From: Lindgomyces ingoldianus
Lineage: Eukaryota > Ascomycota > Dothideomycetes > Pleosporales > Lindgomycetaceae
Assembly: GCF_010093535.1 (NCBI RefSeq)
Contig: NW_022985165.1
Span: 899,039 to 963,038 of the forward strand
DNA: 64,000 nucleotides
Reading direction: 5' to 3'
The position numbers were made by a program, and so were the translations under genes. Below are positions 10,530 through 20,148 of the stretch, piece by piece (positions within the stretch are counted from its first letter, which is position 1; each line of letters opens with the position of its first letter). The notes beneath the pieces are model-generated. The model worked only from the letters and a program-made list of their open reading frames with translations, was not told the origin of the DNA and searched no databases.

Positions 10530-11130
10530 CTAGATATCATCCTTCCAGCAATCGGCATTCTGCTCAAAGATTTTCCGAGCTTTCCATATATCCTCTCCAT
10601 CAGCGATGGCCCTGAACATGGCTACAACACCAAGATTCTGAAGGATACTATTGCAGCATTTCCTAATTGAAACATCTTCACCAAAAACAGTCTCCAAAGC
10701 ATTTAACAAGGGAAATTTCCTACTCTTGCAGCCATTATGTATATTACGTACTCTTGGAACCTTACCTTGGAGATGCAGATGAATGAGGATAGATACGAAA
10801 AAACTGTGAACGTCTCCCATATAGCTAGTGGCCATCGCGCTTTCACTGTTAGGAATTTCACACTGGAAGGCGTCCGAATTGTTCTTTTCTCTTCTACCTA
10901 GCATTGGCCGGAGAGGAACCAGTTTCAAAAACACTCGCCGACCATTCCAGCCAATCTCAAAGGATTAGCGCAACCGGGTCCCACAAAGGCTTTGACAATT
11001 TCGGACCAGGATTTCAAAGATGCGATCTTGCAAATCTCGTGATAACCACAAGGATGTACGCCCTAAATGGGCACCTAGAAAGGCACAGACATCCAAGGCA
11101 TCATCCTGTGATTAATCTGACTTCACCCCA
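10530..11130 (-). pseudogene. Degenerate ORF of unknown family with in-frame stop
   Basis: One minus-strand frame is open from about 11150 to 10530 except for a TAA near 10968. Before it: DLQDRIFEILVRNCQSLCG; after it: SFEIGWNGRRVFLKLVPL, SILIHLHLQGKVPRV, SILQNLGVVAMFRAI and ending WKDDI. The part below 10934 alone is 134 codons. The stop sits in GCTAATCCTTTGAG, which looks like an intron 3' end, but no donor gives an intron of normal length. I do not recognise the family. It lies just upstream of the chitinase on the same strand. It could be a pseudogene or a mis-modelled small gene. Confidence 0.35.
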
Positions 11131-12499
11131 GGATCCCAATCTGAAGAAAATTAGGCAGTTGCGATAACTCCTGAGAATCTTACCGATTCAGGAGCGCAAG
11201 CGTAAGCGCGCTAAAGGTAATCTTCTGTCTCACGAAGATACTACGACCATTGTCGCCCTGCTTTGATTACAGAACTTCACTATACGCTCATCAGCTGAAG
11301 TTGGAGCGGACGTAGTGGCACTTACTACCAACGTAACTCATGCTAACTAAAGGGGTTTCTTCATCCTCCTGAGCATATCAGTTCACTAGAGATTCAGGCT
11401 AAAGAGAAGCAGAAGGTATCGCAAGGAGCCTTGATGGAGCTGATGGAGCTGAAGCATAGGGAGGTTCGAGCAGTCAATTAGGTGGTGAGAGCCAAACTAG
11501 GTAGATTGAGGTGTAATGTAAGGTCTCTAGATTTCGAGAGAGCTCAGACGTAAATATATAGAGGACAAAAGAGCGCTAGCCCTAAACAGGAAACAGTTGT
11601 GAGTCAAGGCCCACATTCATCCTAACGCAAAGTCACGTGAACCAAAGTCACGTACAACAGAAAGGAATATAGGCCACAAGTAGGGAGCGGGTTGGCATGG
11701 CATAGGGGATAGTTTGAGGATATATGGTCCTTGAGGTTTGGTGAGTGAGTTTGGGGAGAAGTGCGGGACAAGTTCTAGGCAAACTTTTGACCGAAGAATG
11801 GACACGTTGAGAGCTTTCAAAACAGAACTAGAATATCTGAGCGGCTCTTTGACATCCTCGAGCTCGACTTCGGTCCGAAATATGGTAAAACACACTCCAT
11901 TAAACATCGAATCAGTAGATTCGTGGTATGCTATCCGAGCCTAGCGAGACTTGGAGTTCCTTCCCTCTGAAACCGTTTCCCTTAAAGTCTTGTTTGGATC
12001 TCTGTTAAGGACAAATTACTACCGTTAGCACAAGGTACCTCCACTCGCCACCCGTGACTCGGCTTCAGGGTATTTCTCGCTTTCAGACCTCGTCACTCAC
12101 ATATCGGACTTAAGAAGGGTATGTAGGTACTACAAGAGAGCCATCGTCCAAAGTGGTCTTTAAATTCCTTTTCCACTCAAAGGCTTTTTCACTAGCACTA
12201 CCAACAGGCACAGAAGGGCCCATCCTACCCTAGTTTTGCTCCACCAGTTGATCTCTTAGCGAACACTCAAATCTGATTCCTAGGCGAGTTCTTCCCGCAT
12301 CGCCGCCTCCATATGGTTTTCACTAACTGTCTAGACAAAGAATCCTCCAGATCAACCTTGTCTGAAATCTTCATGCACCGTCAAACTAGGGATGAAGTAT
12401 CGGTGGCAAAGCATATGGGCTCGTATCCTCGCTTACTTGTGCTCACGAGTGTCCCGGGTGCGTACGCCATAGCTCCTACCATTTCTCTCCAGCGCTACA
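11131..12499. other. Gene-free region containing an inverted-repeat element arm
   Basis: Apart from the repeat arm at 11455-11641 I see only short ORFs. The sequence at 12300-12499 has open frames without recognisable motifs and may be the upstream part of the relic at 12500. Confidence 0.45.
11455..11641. mobile_element. Solo arm of the 6924-7619 inverted-repeat family
   Basis: The outer end reads CACATTCATCCTAACGCAAA then GTCACGTGAA, matching the right tip of the 6924-7619 element. Inward it carries GTCAATTAGGTGGTGAGAGC, AAACTAGGTAGATTGAGGTG and a TATATAG-type tract, matching either arm (best the inverted left arm). I found no matching opposite end within 1 kb to the left, so this looks like a truncated or recombined copy. 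Confidence 0.6.
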
Positions 12500-12811
12500 A
12501 TGAGCAAGATCAGTCAGCTAATAGACAGAAAATTCAAGGACCAGAAAGAGGAGTTTATCACTCTATGTCATGCCATGTGCCTCGGAAGGGTCGTAGATTT
12601 TGAGCTTCCAAGGTACGTATCAGACCATCCAAAGCTCTACATGGTCTTTCCACCCCTTCAGAAGGACATCCTTAAGGATACTAAGCTTATGTAAAAGTTT
12701 CTGGAGCTTTGGCATAACGTCGTGGCTGAGCCAGCATTCCTCAAATATAACCAGGATGCTAGCGTGAGGTGGGTTAACGATGACAATGACGAGCGCCCTA
12801 TGTACGCATAG
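12500..12811 (+). pseudogene. Short ORF relic with one in-frame stop
   Basis: ATG at 12500 begins MSKISQLIDRKFKDQKEEF and runs to a TAA at 12692-12694; the same frame continues (KFLELWHNVVAEPAFLKYNQ) to TAG at 12809-12811. Amino-acid composition on both sides is that of a soluble, charged helical protein. No family is recognised. Because the two halves are in frame and of similar quality, a nonsense mutation in a once longer ORF is the simplest reading. Chance openness cannot be excluded. Confidence 0.3.
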
Positions 12812-13418
12812 CTACGGGGAACGACGAAGAAAACAAAGGAACCAACTAGTCAAGGATACGAAGGAGCTTTCCTTCGCACGAGTGATTTATGTACAATTGT
12901 GGTGTGAGATATGTTCCTAGGCTAAGTAGCGGAAACGGAAACGAACCTCCGCCAGAGTCCATCCAAAGTTCAAGGACATCAAGGACCGAGTATAGAGTTG
13001 GGTAGGCGAAACAGGGACACAGAATTATCAACTGCATAGTCTTCGGCACAATAAGAAGTTGAGTACATCTCGGCAACGGTAATGGAATGGGAAGGTGGAT
13101 GTTCGTTCTTATTAGAGTTAGCGTGTATCATAGCAGCGATCCGGATGGGGCACTCAGAGATAAAAGTCCTTCATGAAAAATGAGCAGCCATTTTCAACCC
13201 AGAACATGAGCAATAGTGACGCAAGAGGAGCAGAATCAAAGATGAGGAGGCGGGCGCACCTTCTTAGTGGACTCTGGAATCAGCCTTAAGCGAAGAGGGC
13301 AAGTGTTGCGCCGTAACTACAACCACTTCGACTTTGAAACCCTGCCTGACTTCATAGTTTTGGAATCTCTCTATAACTACTCAATGAATGACACGATAAC
13401 TCAAACACCTCGATTCCC
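12812..13418. other. Intergenic, 3' flank of HRQ1-like gene
   Basis: No coding sequence recognised. Several short ORFs on both strands overlap each other without a consistent codon pattern. Confidence 0.5.
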
Positions 13419-16400
13419 CTACCGATGCACTCTAATAAACGTCCTCTCCCCCCCAAACATCGCAATACTCCTCGCAAACGCATCTTCTTCCTCCTCATCC
13501 TGCTTAATCCATACCCCATCCACAAACTTCCCTCTGACCATCCTAACCTCATCCGCAGGTACCACAGTCTCAATCCCCGCCGGCACCGTATCTTCTTCGC
13601 CCCAGGGCAACGCATCAACATCGATTTCGTCCGCCTTACCCAACAAACACATGACGACAACAAGGGCTCCCGCTTTACTCATCACCTGATTCATCTCTTT
13701 ACAGCGTTCGTCACAACAGCATTCTAGACATCCCTCGAGACACTGACAAGCCTGCAGTCTCTCACAAGCTTGCTTTAGCAGGGTATCGATGAACTCGAAA
13801 GCTTTGGTACTGATGCCGCTTCCGCTAGCGCCACCCTTTGCATCGTAGAATGTAAGGCGAGCTGGCCGCTTACGCGATGTTTCCTTTTTCGCGAATTCCT
13901 TTAGCGCGACTTTACATTCTGTTCGAACGTCGCCCGGCATGCTGATGACGAAGTTAGGCATCAAGGAAAGGACTGAATGTTCGGCGGCATGGATCGCTGC
14001 TGCGATATTCAACCTTCTCGATTTCAGAATGTCGAAAGCAGATTTAGGCACATCGAGCCACATGCCTTTCGAATGAAGGATGATGGGTGGATTGTCCACT
14101 TGCACAGCATCCAAAATCCGGCCTTTCTTATCGACCTTAAAGAAGCCGAAGACGACTTGCTGAATCTTGATAGGACCGTAATACGCCTTCGATAACGAGC
14201 CAGGAATACGGCGTATAGCTTCTGTTTCAATGGGGTCGATGTCTGTAAAATCGCGCTGTTGCGTCGTCCAGTCAACTTTAACAAACTCAACTTTGGCAAT
14301 CAGGCGCTCTTGGCTGAATTCTTTGATAAGATACGTATTTCCTTGATGCAGGAAGATCCCGCCCTCGTATATTGTGAAGAAAGCGCGTGAAGCCTCCAGC
14401 TCTTCAAGGACTGTATTTCTCCCATGCGTAATGTCGATAATGGCGAAATGCGTATCTTCTGTGTCCCTAATAGCAACATAACGTGAGGGTTGAGGAAGAA
14501 AGCGTTCATTACAATGGTAGAAACCCTGCGCATCTTTGCGCATTCTCTCCTTCGCAATCTTGGGAAGGAGGGGGCCAAAGTAGGGTAGATCTGCTTCCAT
14601 ATTAATAGGCATCTCGTGGGCTGCGCATTGAATATGCCCCTCGAGCACAAGCACGTTCTCCATATCAACTTGCAGTTCACAGTTCGGCTTAGTAAAAATC
14701 TCATCCGGATTCGTCATATAGTACTGGTCGGTGGGGAAGCAGTCTCCAACGAGCACAGAAAGGGAGTCTTTGTTTCTCCGACCGGCTCGGCCACTCTGTT
14801 GGCGGAGGTTTGCGATGGTATAGGGAAATCCGGCTGTAATAACAGCATCTAAAGAGCCAATATCGACGCCCAACTCCAATGCGTTCGTGGCAACGATTCC
14901 AATGAGTTTGCCATCAAACATTTCTCTCTCAATCTGTCGTCGGTCTTGAGCAGTATATCCGCCTCGGTAGGACATCACTCGTGCTATTACCTCTGGTTTC
15001 TCGAGATTCGTCAACTCAGTTTTGATAGCTGCTAGGAGCGCTTCGCATTGCTTTCGAATCCGGCAGAAGGCGATGACTCTGACTCCTCGAAGAATGAGCT
15101 GGCAGAAGAGTTTTGCAGATTCATCCAAGCTGTTTCCTCTTCCTGAAGTAGGGTCACCTGGGTCCTTGAAAGGCGTGTTCCAACACAAGAATTCTTTCCT
15201 CCCCGATGGAGAGCCATCGAAGTCGGTCAGCCTGACTTCTTCCACCCCAAAGATCGTCTTCATATGCTCTTCGGGGTTTGCAACAGTAGCAGAGCAGGAA
15301 ATAAATTTTACATGCCGATTTCCCACGGAGGCGCAAATCCTTCGTAAACGTCTCATAATGAAGGCGACGTGGGAACCAAAAAGACCGTTGTAAACGTGCA
15401 ATTCGTCAACTACTACGAAACGTAGGTTCTGGAGGAATGTTCGCCAGGCTTCCTCATGCGGTAAAATTGTAATATGAAGCATGTCTGGATTCGTAAAGAT
15501 GATTCTCCCCTCATCTCGGATGTAATTTCTTTCGGCCATGGGTGTGTCCCCATCGAATGTCTCGACAACGATATCCTGGAGACTATTCATGAATCGCAGG
15601 AGCTCCTTCAAACTTCGCCTTTGATCCTGGGCCAACGCTTTAGTCGGGAAAATATACATAGCGCGAGTGTTGATATCTTGCTCGAGTTGATGTAGAACGG
15701 GTATTTGATAGATCAGTGACTTTCCAGAACTGGTGGAGGTTGAGACAATCACGTTATGGCCGCCGTATAGATTATTGATGGCTTCGGCTTGATGAGCGTA
15801 CAGCTGAGTGATGTTCCGCGTGTTATACAGAGCATTAACCATATCTTGTGATAGTTGAAAGTTCAACTCGCCATAGATAGGAGGCTGTGGATCAAAGACT
15901 CGATGCCCGTCCGGAACGATCTGTCCAGTATACCATTCTAGCGTCTTGATTTCGTCGACAATTTCAGGTATTGACTTCCGCTCCTTCGGTATTGTTAGGG
16001 GTAGTCGCGATCTCTCCGGCCCGGGAGTGTTCGCTCGGCTCTCCGGGGGCATCGGCACGAAAGCCAGTGCATTCTCCTTAAGCTTTTCGACTGAATCCAC
16101 GTCATCATCAGCGCATTGGTTCAGAAACGCATTCACCGCTGAGGTAAACTTGTTATTTCGCTTCTCGATCAACTTCATCATTTGTTTCTGACTGTAGACT
16201 GGCATCTTCAGATCTTCATTCCTGAGTCTCTGAGTCACTTTTGTAGGCTCTCCGGTCTTGGCATGTTGTACTTGACGCTTAAGGTCACCATCGATGAACT
16301 CGAACAGCAGCACCGCCTTGTGCTCATTCTTATCCATCTCGGAAGGATCCACAATAGCAAACTCTCTGGCCCGCTTCCCACTTATGTTCTCCTCAGATCC

Positions 16401-16910
16401 CATGAGATTGATTTGCAGCATTGCTTCATCCACGTATTCGAAGTTGATCGATCGAGGAACCAAAGCTGCTATCTGAGCCACGTCCTCAATTACCAACTCT
16501 CGCTTTATATGCCCCTCCACCGTGGATTTGAGATTGTCGAAAGTCGTGGCGAGGTGCTTCCGAGTGCAGCAGAATGTGTAGACAAGGTTGAGGGCGCGAT
16601 GTGTCTGGGCGAGCCTCGTGTAGTGCTCCGGCCATGGGATAGACGACTCAACGACAGTCGAGGAGCCATGGCGAGCGAGTGCGGGCTCCCCCCCTCCACT
16701 ATTCGCTTTTGTGGTTCTTCGAGGCTTTTTTCCGCCATCGGTCGTCTTTGTAGGTACGGTTGTACTGGTCGAGCTCGAATCTAGCGCCCCCAATGGTTGT
16801 GCGGCGGCCGGGGTCGTTGTCTCTTGCAATGATACTTCATCTTCGAGGGGCTTTCGTTTTCGCTTGCGCACTATCTGGTCCGATACAGTTGCACCTTTCA
16901 GTCGGGGCAT
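13419..16910 (-). CDS. HRQ1: HRQ1-type RecQ4-like DEAD-box DNA helicase, 1163 aa, intronless
   Basis: A single uninterrupted frame. After a basic, low-complexity N terminus (KRKRKPLEDE about residue 17) come superfamily 2 helicase motifs: Q-motif region AHQAEAI, motif I STSTSSGKSL (about 390-400), motif II DELH (about 500), motif III SAT (about 538), and the C-terminal RecA lobe with NALELGVDIG and motif VI QQSGRAGRR (about 700-710). The C terminus (1055-1070) is the Cys cluster CQCLEGCLECCCDERC of the DUF1998/MZB zinc domain. This layout is Hrq1, the fungal RecQ4-like 3'-5' helicase acting in interstrand cross-link repair and telomere maintenance. The length matches fungal orthologues. The acidic stretch QDEEEED lies close to the C terminus. 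The gene sits alone next to the decayed region. Confidence 0.92.
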   Translation of the reverse strand: MPRLKGATVSDQIVRKRKRKPLEDEVSLQETTTPAAAQPLGALDSSSTSTTVPTKTTDGGKKPRRTTKANSGGGEPALARHGSSTVVESSIPWPEHYTRLAQTHRALNLVYTFCCTRKHLATTFDNLKSTVEGHIKRELVIEDVAQIAALVPRSINFEYVDEAMLQINLMGSEENISGKRAREFAIVDPSEMDKNEHKAVLLFEFIDGDLKRQVQHAKTGEPTKVTQRLRNEDLKMPVYSQKQMMKLIEKRNNKFTSAVNAFLNQCADDDVDSVEKLKENALAFVPMPPESRANTPGPERSRLPLTIPKERKSIPEIVDEIKTLEWYTGQIVPDGHRVFDPQPPIYGELNFQLSQDMVNALYNTRNITQLYAHQAEAINNLYGGHNVIVSTSTSSGKSLIYQIPVLHQLEQDINTRAMYIFPTKALAQDQRRSLKELLRFMNSLQDIVVETFDGDTPMAERNYIRDEGRIIFTNPDMLHITILPHEEAWRTFLQNLRFVVVDELHVYNGLFGSHVAFIMRRLRRICASVGNRHVKFISCSATVANPEEHMKTIFGVEEVRLTDFDGSPSGRKEFLCWNTPFKDPGDPTSGRGNSLDESAKLFCQLILRGVRVIAFCRIRKQCEALLAAIKTELTNLEKPEVIARVMSYRGGYTAQDRRQIEREMFDGKLIGIVATNALELGVDIGSLDAVITAGFPYTIANLRQQSGRAGRRNKDSLSVLVGDCFPTDQYYMTNPDEIFTKPNCELQVDMENVLVLEGHIQCAAHEMPINMEADLPYFGPLLPKIAKERMRKDAQGFYHCNERFLPQPSRYVAIRDTEDTHFAIIDITHGRNTVLEELEASRAFFTIYEGGIFLHQGNTYLIKEFSQERLIAKVEFVKVDWTTQQRDFTDIDPIETEAIRRIPGSLSKAYYGPIKIQQVVFGFFKVDKKGRILDAVQVDNPPIILHSKGMWLDVPKSAFDILKSRRLNIAAAIHAAEHSVLSLMPNFVISMPGDVRTECKVALKEFAKKETSRKRPARLTFYDAKGGASGSGISTKAFEFIDTLLKQACERLQACQCLEGCLECCCDERCKEMNQVMSKAGALVVVMCLLGKADEIDVDALPWGEEDTVPAGIETVVPADEVRMVRGKFVDGVWIKQDEEEEDAFARSIAMFGGERTFIRVHR

Positions 16911-18409
16911 CGTTCCGGCAGCATCGGTGAGACGGTCGAGTGGAGGTCAATATGGCGGCGATCGATGACGCCGGCTTTCGTGGAAAAAGCAGAATACAGA
17001 CGATGACTCGTCTTCAGACCATTTTCACATTCTTTCCACTGACGTACACTTGAGTAAAGCCAATCAGGAGTCATTCACCGCTGCGGTGGACTGAGAATGA
17101 GGGGTGAAAGAAACGATCTTATCTCTTTGCTGACTAAGCCAGCACGCGAACGCGACTTCACGTGGAGACTTATGATCCGTGCGTTATCCATAGATCTTGA
17201 CTCCGGATTCCCGTCCCATGTCTATACAATCCCTCCTTCTCGCCCCAGCTTTCTCCCTTTGCTATTCTGCTTGAACTAACCGAAAAAGTCACCCATTATT
17301 TTCTTTGGACTTGATAAAATTTATCTTCCCACAGGCCACGTGGATAACAAAATCACTTCGAAAGCTGCTCTGCCCATCTTTGTGCGGAACGAAACAACAG
17401 CGACTACTCATCGATGGTCTCTTCAAAATCTTGGATTTGCTGCATGGCCTGAAAAATTCCATAGAGATAGTCGTCATGCCGACCTGAACATCAGAGGCCT
17501 AGACCTTATTCCTGCCTAGGGCTGTATGAATTTCCCGAGATGGACATGATCGAATAGAACTCGGATAACCGGCTTGAAATGACTGGATTATTGGGGTGAA
17601 TATAGCGCCACCAGACATCAAATGCGTGTGCCAAAATCAAATGCACAAGTTCATGTCCATAACTGTGTTCGTAAAATCCAGTCCAGAGCCATTAGGAGGA
17701 AAACCGTGCTGCAAGAGATAATGGAGACTAGAATCTAAGGTCGGATTGTGTGTTAGTGGAGTTTCCAGAAGAAAATGGGGGTAAGCATTATGGAATACTG
17801 GTAATTCTTCCCAGCTGTTTCCTTCCTAGTTCAGCAACCTCCGCACAAAACCTAGAGGAAGCAATCGACAGCACCAATTACCATTGAGACTAACAGCTCG
17901 TGGAAATCATTCTCGCACAAACCTCTCCCGTCAATGTCCGATCCAGAAAAATGGTAGTTTATTCAGCAAATACGAGATTCTCATGTCACCCGAGCTCGCT
18001 GACTGTATCCCCCAATTTTACCCCAACCCAATCAAGCTGAGTCCTCGGCCTGCTCGTATACAAGTATAAATTCAAGAGCAGATCCAACACTTTCCATTCT
18101 GAGTAGTATCTCGCGACACAACACCAAATTCCGAATTCTCGAGAATTATATCTCCCGCATTGTGAAGGGAACCAAGTCGCGAATGGTACCTAGTTGGCCA
18201 TCAAGTCGAGAGTGTTGGGAATTCATTGGCATGGTAAAATATATGGCTATGCGAATAGGACAGGGGGATGAGGTATATAAGAGGAGCAAGAGTTCTTTGA
18301 CCCAGGATAGCACTCGAGTATCCAAGTAGCTTCCTCATCCAAAGCACTACCTTATCAAGTCCTAGTGACTTGTTCCTGCCACTACATTGAGAGAATCCAC
18401 TCCCCCACC
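16911..18409. other. Intergenic between HRQ1 and the secreted-protein gene
   Basis: 1.5 kb without a supported gene. The left part is the HRQ1 5' flank; the right part is the promoter of the gene at 18410. ORFs at 17097-17279, 17289-17477 and 17884-18069 are short and featureless. Confidence 0.55.
18274..18280 (+). promoter_or_regulatory. TATA box of the small secreted protein gene
   Basis: TATATAA in the context GAGGTATATAAGAGG, 130 bp upstream of the ATG at 18410. A clear TATA box at this distance is typical of strongly inducible fungal genes such as those for secreted proteins. Confidence 0.6.
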
Positions 18410-18784
18410 ATGAAACTCACCACCATCCTCGCGCTCTCTCTATCCGCTCTCCCCACAATCCTTGCCGCAGAATGCTACCGCGCGCCATCCTGCTCCGGCA
18501 GACTTGCCGTCTCCCGCAACGACCTATACGTAATGCGGCAACACATATGCGGCGACACCACACTCTACAAAACGGCCGGTTCGTACACGGCGCATGGAGC
18601 CTGCATGTATTGGCCCACGTGGGGCCAGAGCAATGCACAACAGGTGTGTTGGGACGCTTTTGAGAATATCATCAATCAATGTCATCCGGAGAACACGCAG
18701 ATCAATTTCAAGTATGATGGGTATTGGGAGTTGGATGCGAAGAGGTATACAGTTCAGGGATGTTGTGGGCAGGGGAGGGGGTGA
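18410..18784 (+). CDS. Small secreted cysteine-rich protein, 124 aa (effector candidate)
   Basis: Signal peptide MKLTTILALSLSALPTILAA, cleavage about residue 20, then a mature chain of about 104 residues with eight Cys (ECYRAPSC, HICGD, GACMYW, QVCWDA, NQCHPE, GCC). No transmembrane segment, GPI signal or known enzyme motif. An upstream in-frame start at 18365 exists but would bury the signal peptide; the ATG at 18410 is preferred, with a TATA box 130 bp upstream. Even Cys number, small size and secretion are the usual criteria for fungal effector candidates or extracellular antimicrobial or adhesion proteins; nothing in the sequence shows the actual role. It converges on the Tri14-like gene, with 257 bp between stops. 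Confidence 0.8.
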   Translation: MKLTTILALSLSALPTILAAECYRAPSCSGRLAVSRNDLYVMRQHICGDTTLYKTAGSYTAHGACMYWPTWGQSNAQQVCWDAFENIINQCHPENTQINFKYDGYWELDAKRYTVQGCCGQGRG

Positions 18785-19041
18785 GGAGGGGTGAGGAGGG
18801 GTGTGGGGTGAGAGGGTGGAGCGGGTAGGAAGTTGAATGCAGCTAGCAGGTGTGGAAGCCATCATAAGTCAAAGGAAAGCTAAGACTGAAGTGTGCCGAC
18901 TGGAGATGTATGTACATACTTGCGACTCCATACAATCCCCCTATCCATAATCGTAACAATCCCTATAAAGGCTTATCCCAAAATCCCACCTCACAGGGCT
19001 TTACCCTACCCCTCCTCTCTCACTCACCTTCATCCTTCCAT

Positions 19042-20148
19042 CTACAAAGCCAGCAACCTCTCCACCTCCTCACTAATATCCCTAACCACAAAATCCGTCC
19101 TATTCCCCGCCGTACCGGGTCCTCCCAACCCAGCATCCCCAAACGGTTCCAAAATCGTATAAACACTTTCTCCAATCTGTATGGGTGCAGTATTAAAGAT
19201 ATCGGCATTCGCACCCGTAATAATCCCCTTATACTCAGCCGTCTCCCACTTCGCATCCTTACTTCTGAACACCGAAATTCCAGCGGAGTCTTCGGCGACG
19301 AGGAGAACTGTGCCTTTGTATTTGGGGGGTAGGTAGATGGCGTCTGAGTCTCCGAAGGTGTGGTTCCCGGAGACGATTTTGACGGGATGGGGGACACCTT
19401 TTTCGGCGCGCATATCGAACCTCCAAATCGCCCCGGACTGATCGCCCTGGACTAGCAGCATCCAGTCTAAGGCTGCGAGACCACCGGTACCGCGTTTCGT
19501 GTGGTCAATGACTTCAGGTAAATACCAGGGTACTACTGTTTTCCCGTCCTTGCTGACTTTGGTGATGGTACTGGGGAAGGTGCCGATGACATAAACATTT
19601 CCTTCGGGGTCTTGCTCAACATCTTGGAAGCCGCCGTATTTGCCTTGCGAGGATTCGGTTAGGTTGATTTTGTAAATCATGGTGTGGGATTTGGGGTCGT
19701 ATTTCATGAGCCAGTTGGTGCCTGAGATGTCTTGGCCCAAGGTTCCGAAGGTTGGTGCGGCGTCGGCGACCATGGAGAGGAGACCAGTGCGTTTGTCGAA
19801 ACCGACGCCACCGAGGTGGAATGCGGGATTGTGTGAGATGCCGTCAAACTCAATGGTTTCAAGATATTTGTCTTTGAAGGGGTCATAGACGCCTAGAGAA
19901 GCGTTCCAGAGTTGTCTTATAAACACTGTCAGTAAATGAGGTGTTAGAATTGAAAGGGCAACTGACCCAAGGTAGAGAACACAGTTATCAGGGTCGAAGT
20001 CCGCATTTTCGGGATAGAGTTGATATTTCTTGATCGTGAAATTTCCTTTCAGCGGTCCGCAATGGCCATCATGTTTACTTGGCAGGGCAGACGAAATACC
20101 AGTCAGCGCTGCTGCTGCCGTGAGCAGTGCTGGCGAGATCCACATCAT
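19042..20148 (-). CDS. Secreted Tri14-like (SMP-30/gluconolactonase-like beta-propeller) protein
   Basis: Signal peptide in the first 20-25 residues (ending ALTGISSALP), then a repetitive chain with YQLYPENADFD, LWNASLGVYDP, GQDISGTNWLMKYD, YGGFQDVEQDPEGNVYVIGT and GDSDAIYLPPKYKGT. These segments are characteristic, from memory, of the family that includes trichothecene-cluster protein Tri14, predicted to be six-bladed propellers. Tri14 affects virulence in Fusarium without a catalytic step in the pathway; homologues occur widely outside trichothecene clusters. A probable intron at 19966-19916 (GTCAGT donor, 51 nt, no stop) splits YLG|QLWNAS; removal gives 351 aa, reading through gives 368. 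Several N-glycosylation sequons (NFT, NAS, NLT, NHT, NRT). No trichodiene synthase or P450 lies nearby, so a role in toxin synthesis is not supported here. Confidence 0.8.
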   Translation of the reverse strand: MMWISPALLTAAAALTGISSALPSKHDGHCGPLKGNFTIKKYQLYPENADFDPDNCVLYLGSVALSILTPHLLTVFIRQLWNASLGVYDPFKDKYLETIEFDGISHNPAFHLGGVGFDKRTGLLSMVADAAPTFGTLGQDISGTNWLMKYDPKSHTMIYKINLTESSQGKYGGFQDVEQDPEGNVYVIGTFPSTITKVSKDGKTVVPWYLPEVIDHTKRGTGGLAALDWMLLVQGDQSGAIWRFDMRAEKGVPHPVKIVSGNHTFGDSDAIYLPPKYKGTVLLVAEDSAGISVFRSKDAKWETAEYKGIITGANADIFNTAPIQIGESVYTILEPFGDAGLGGPGTAGNRTDFVVRDISEEVERLLAL

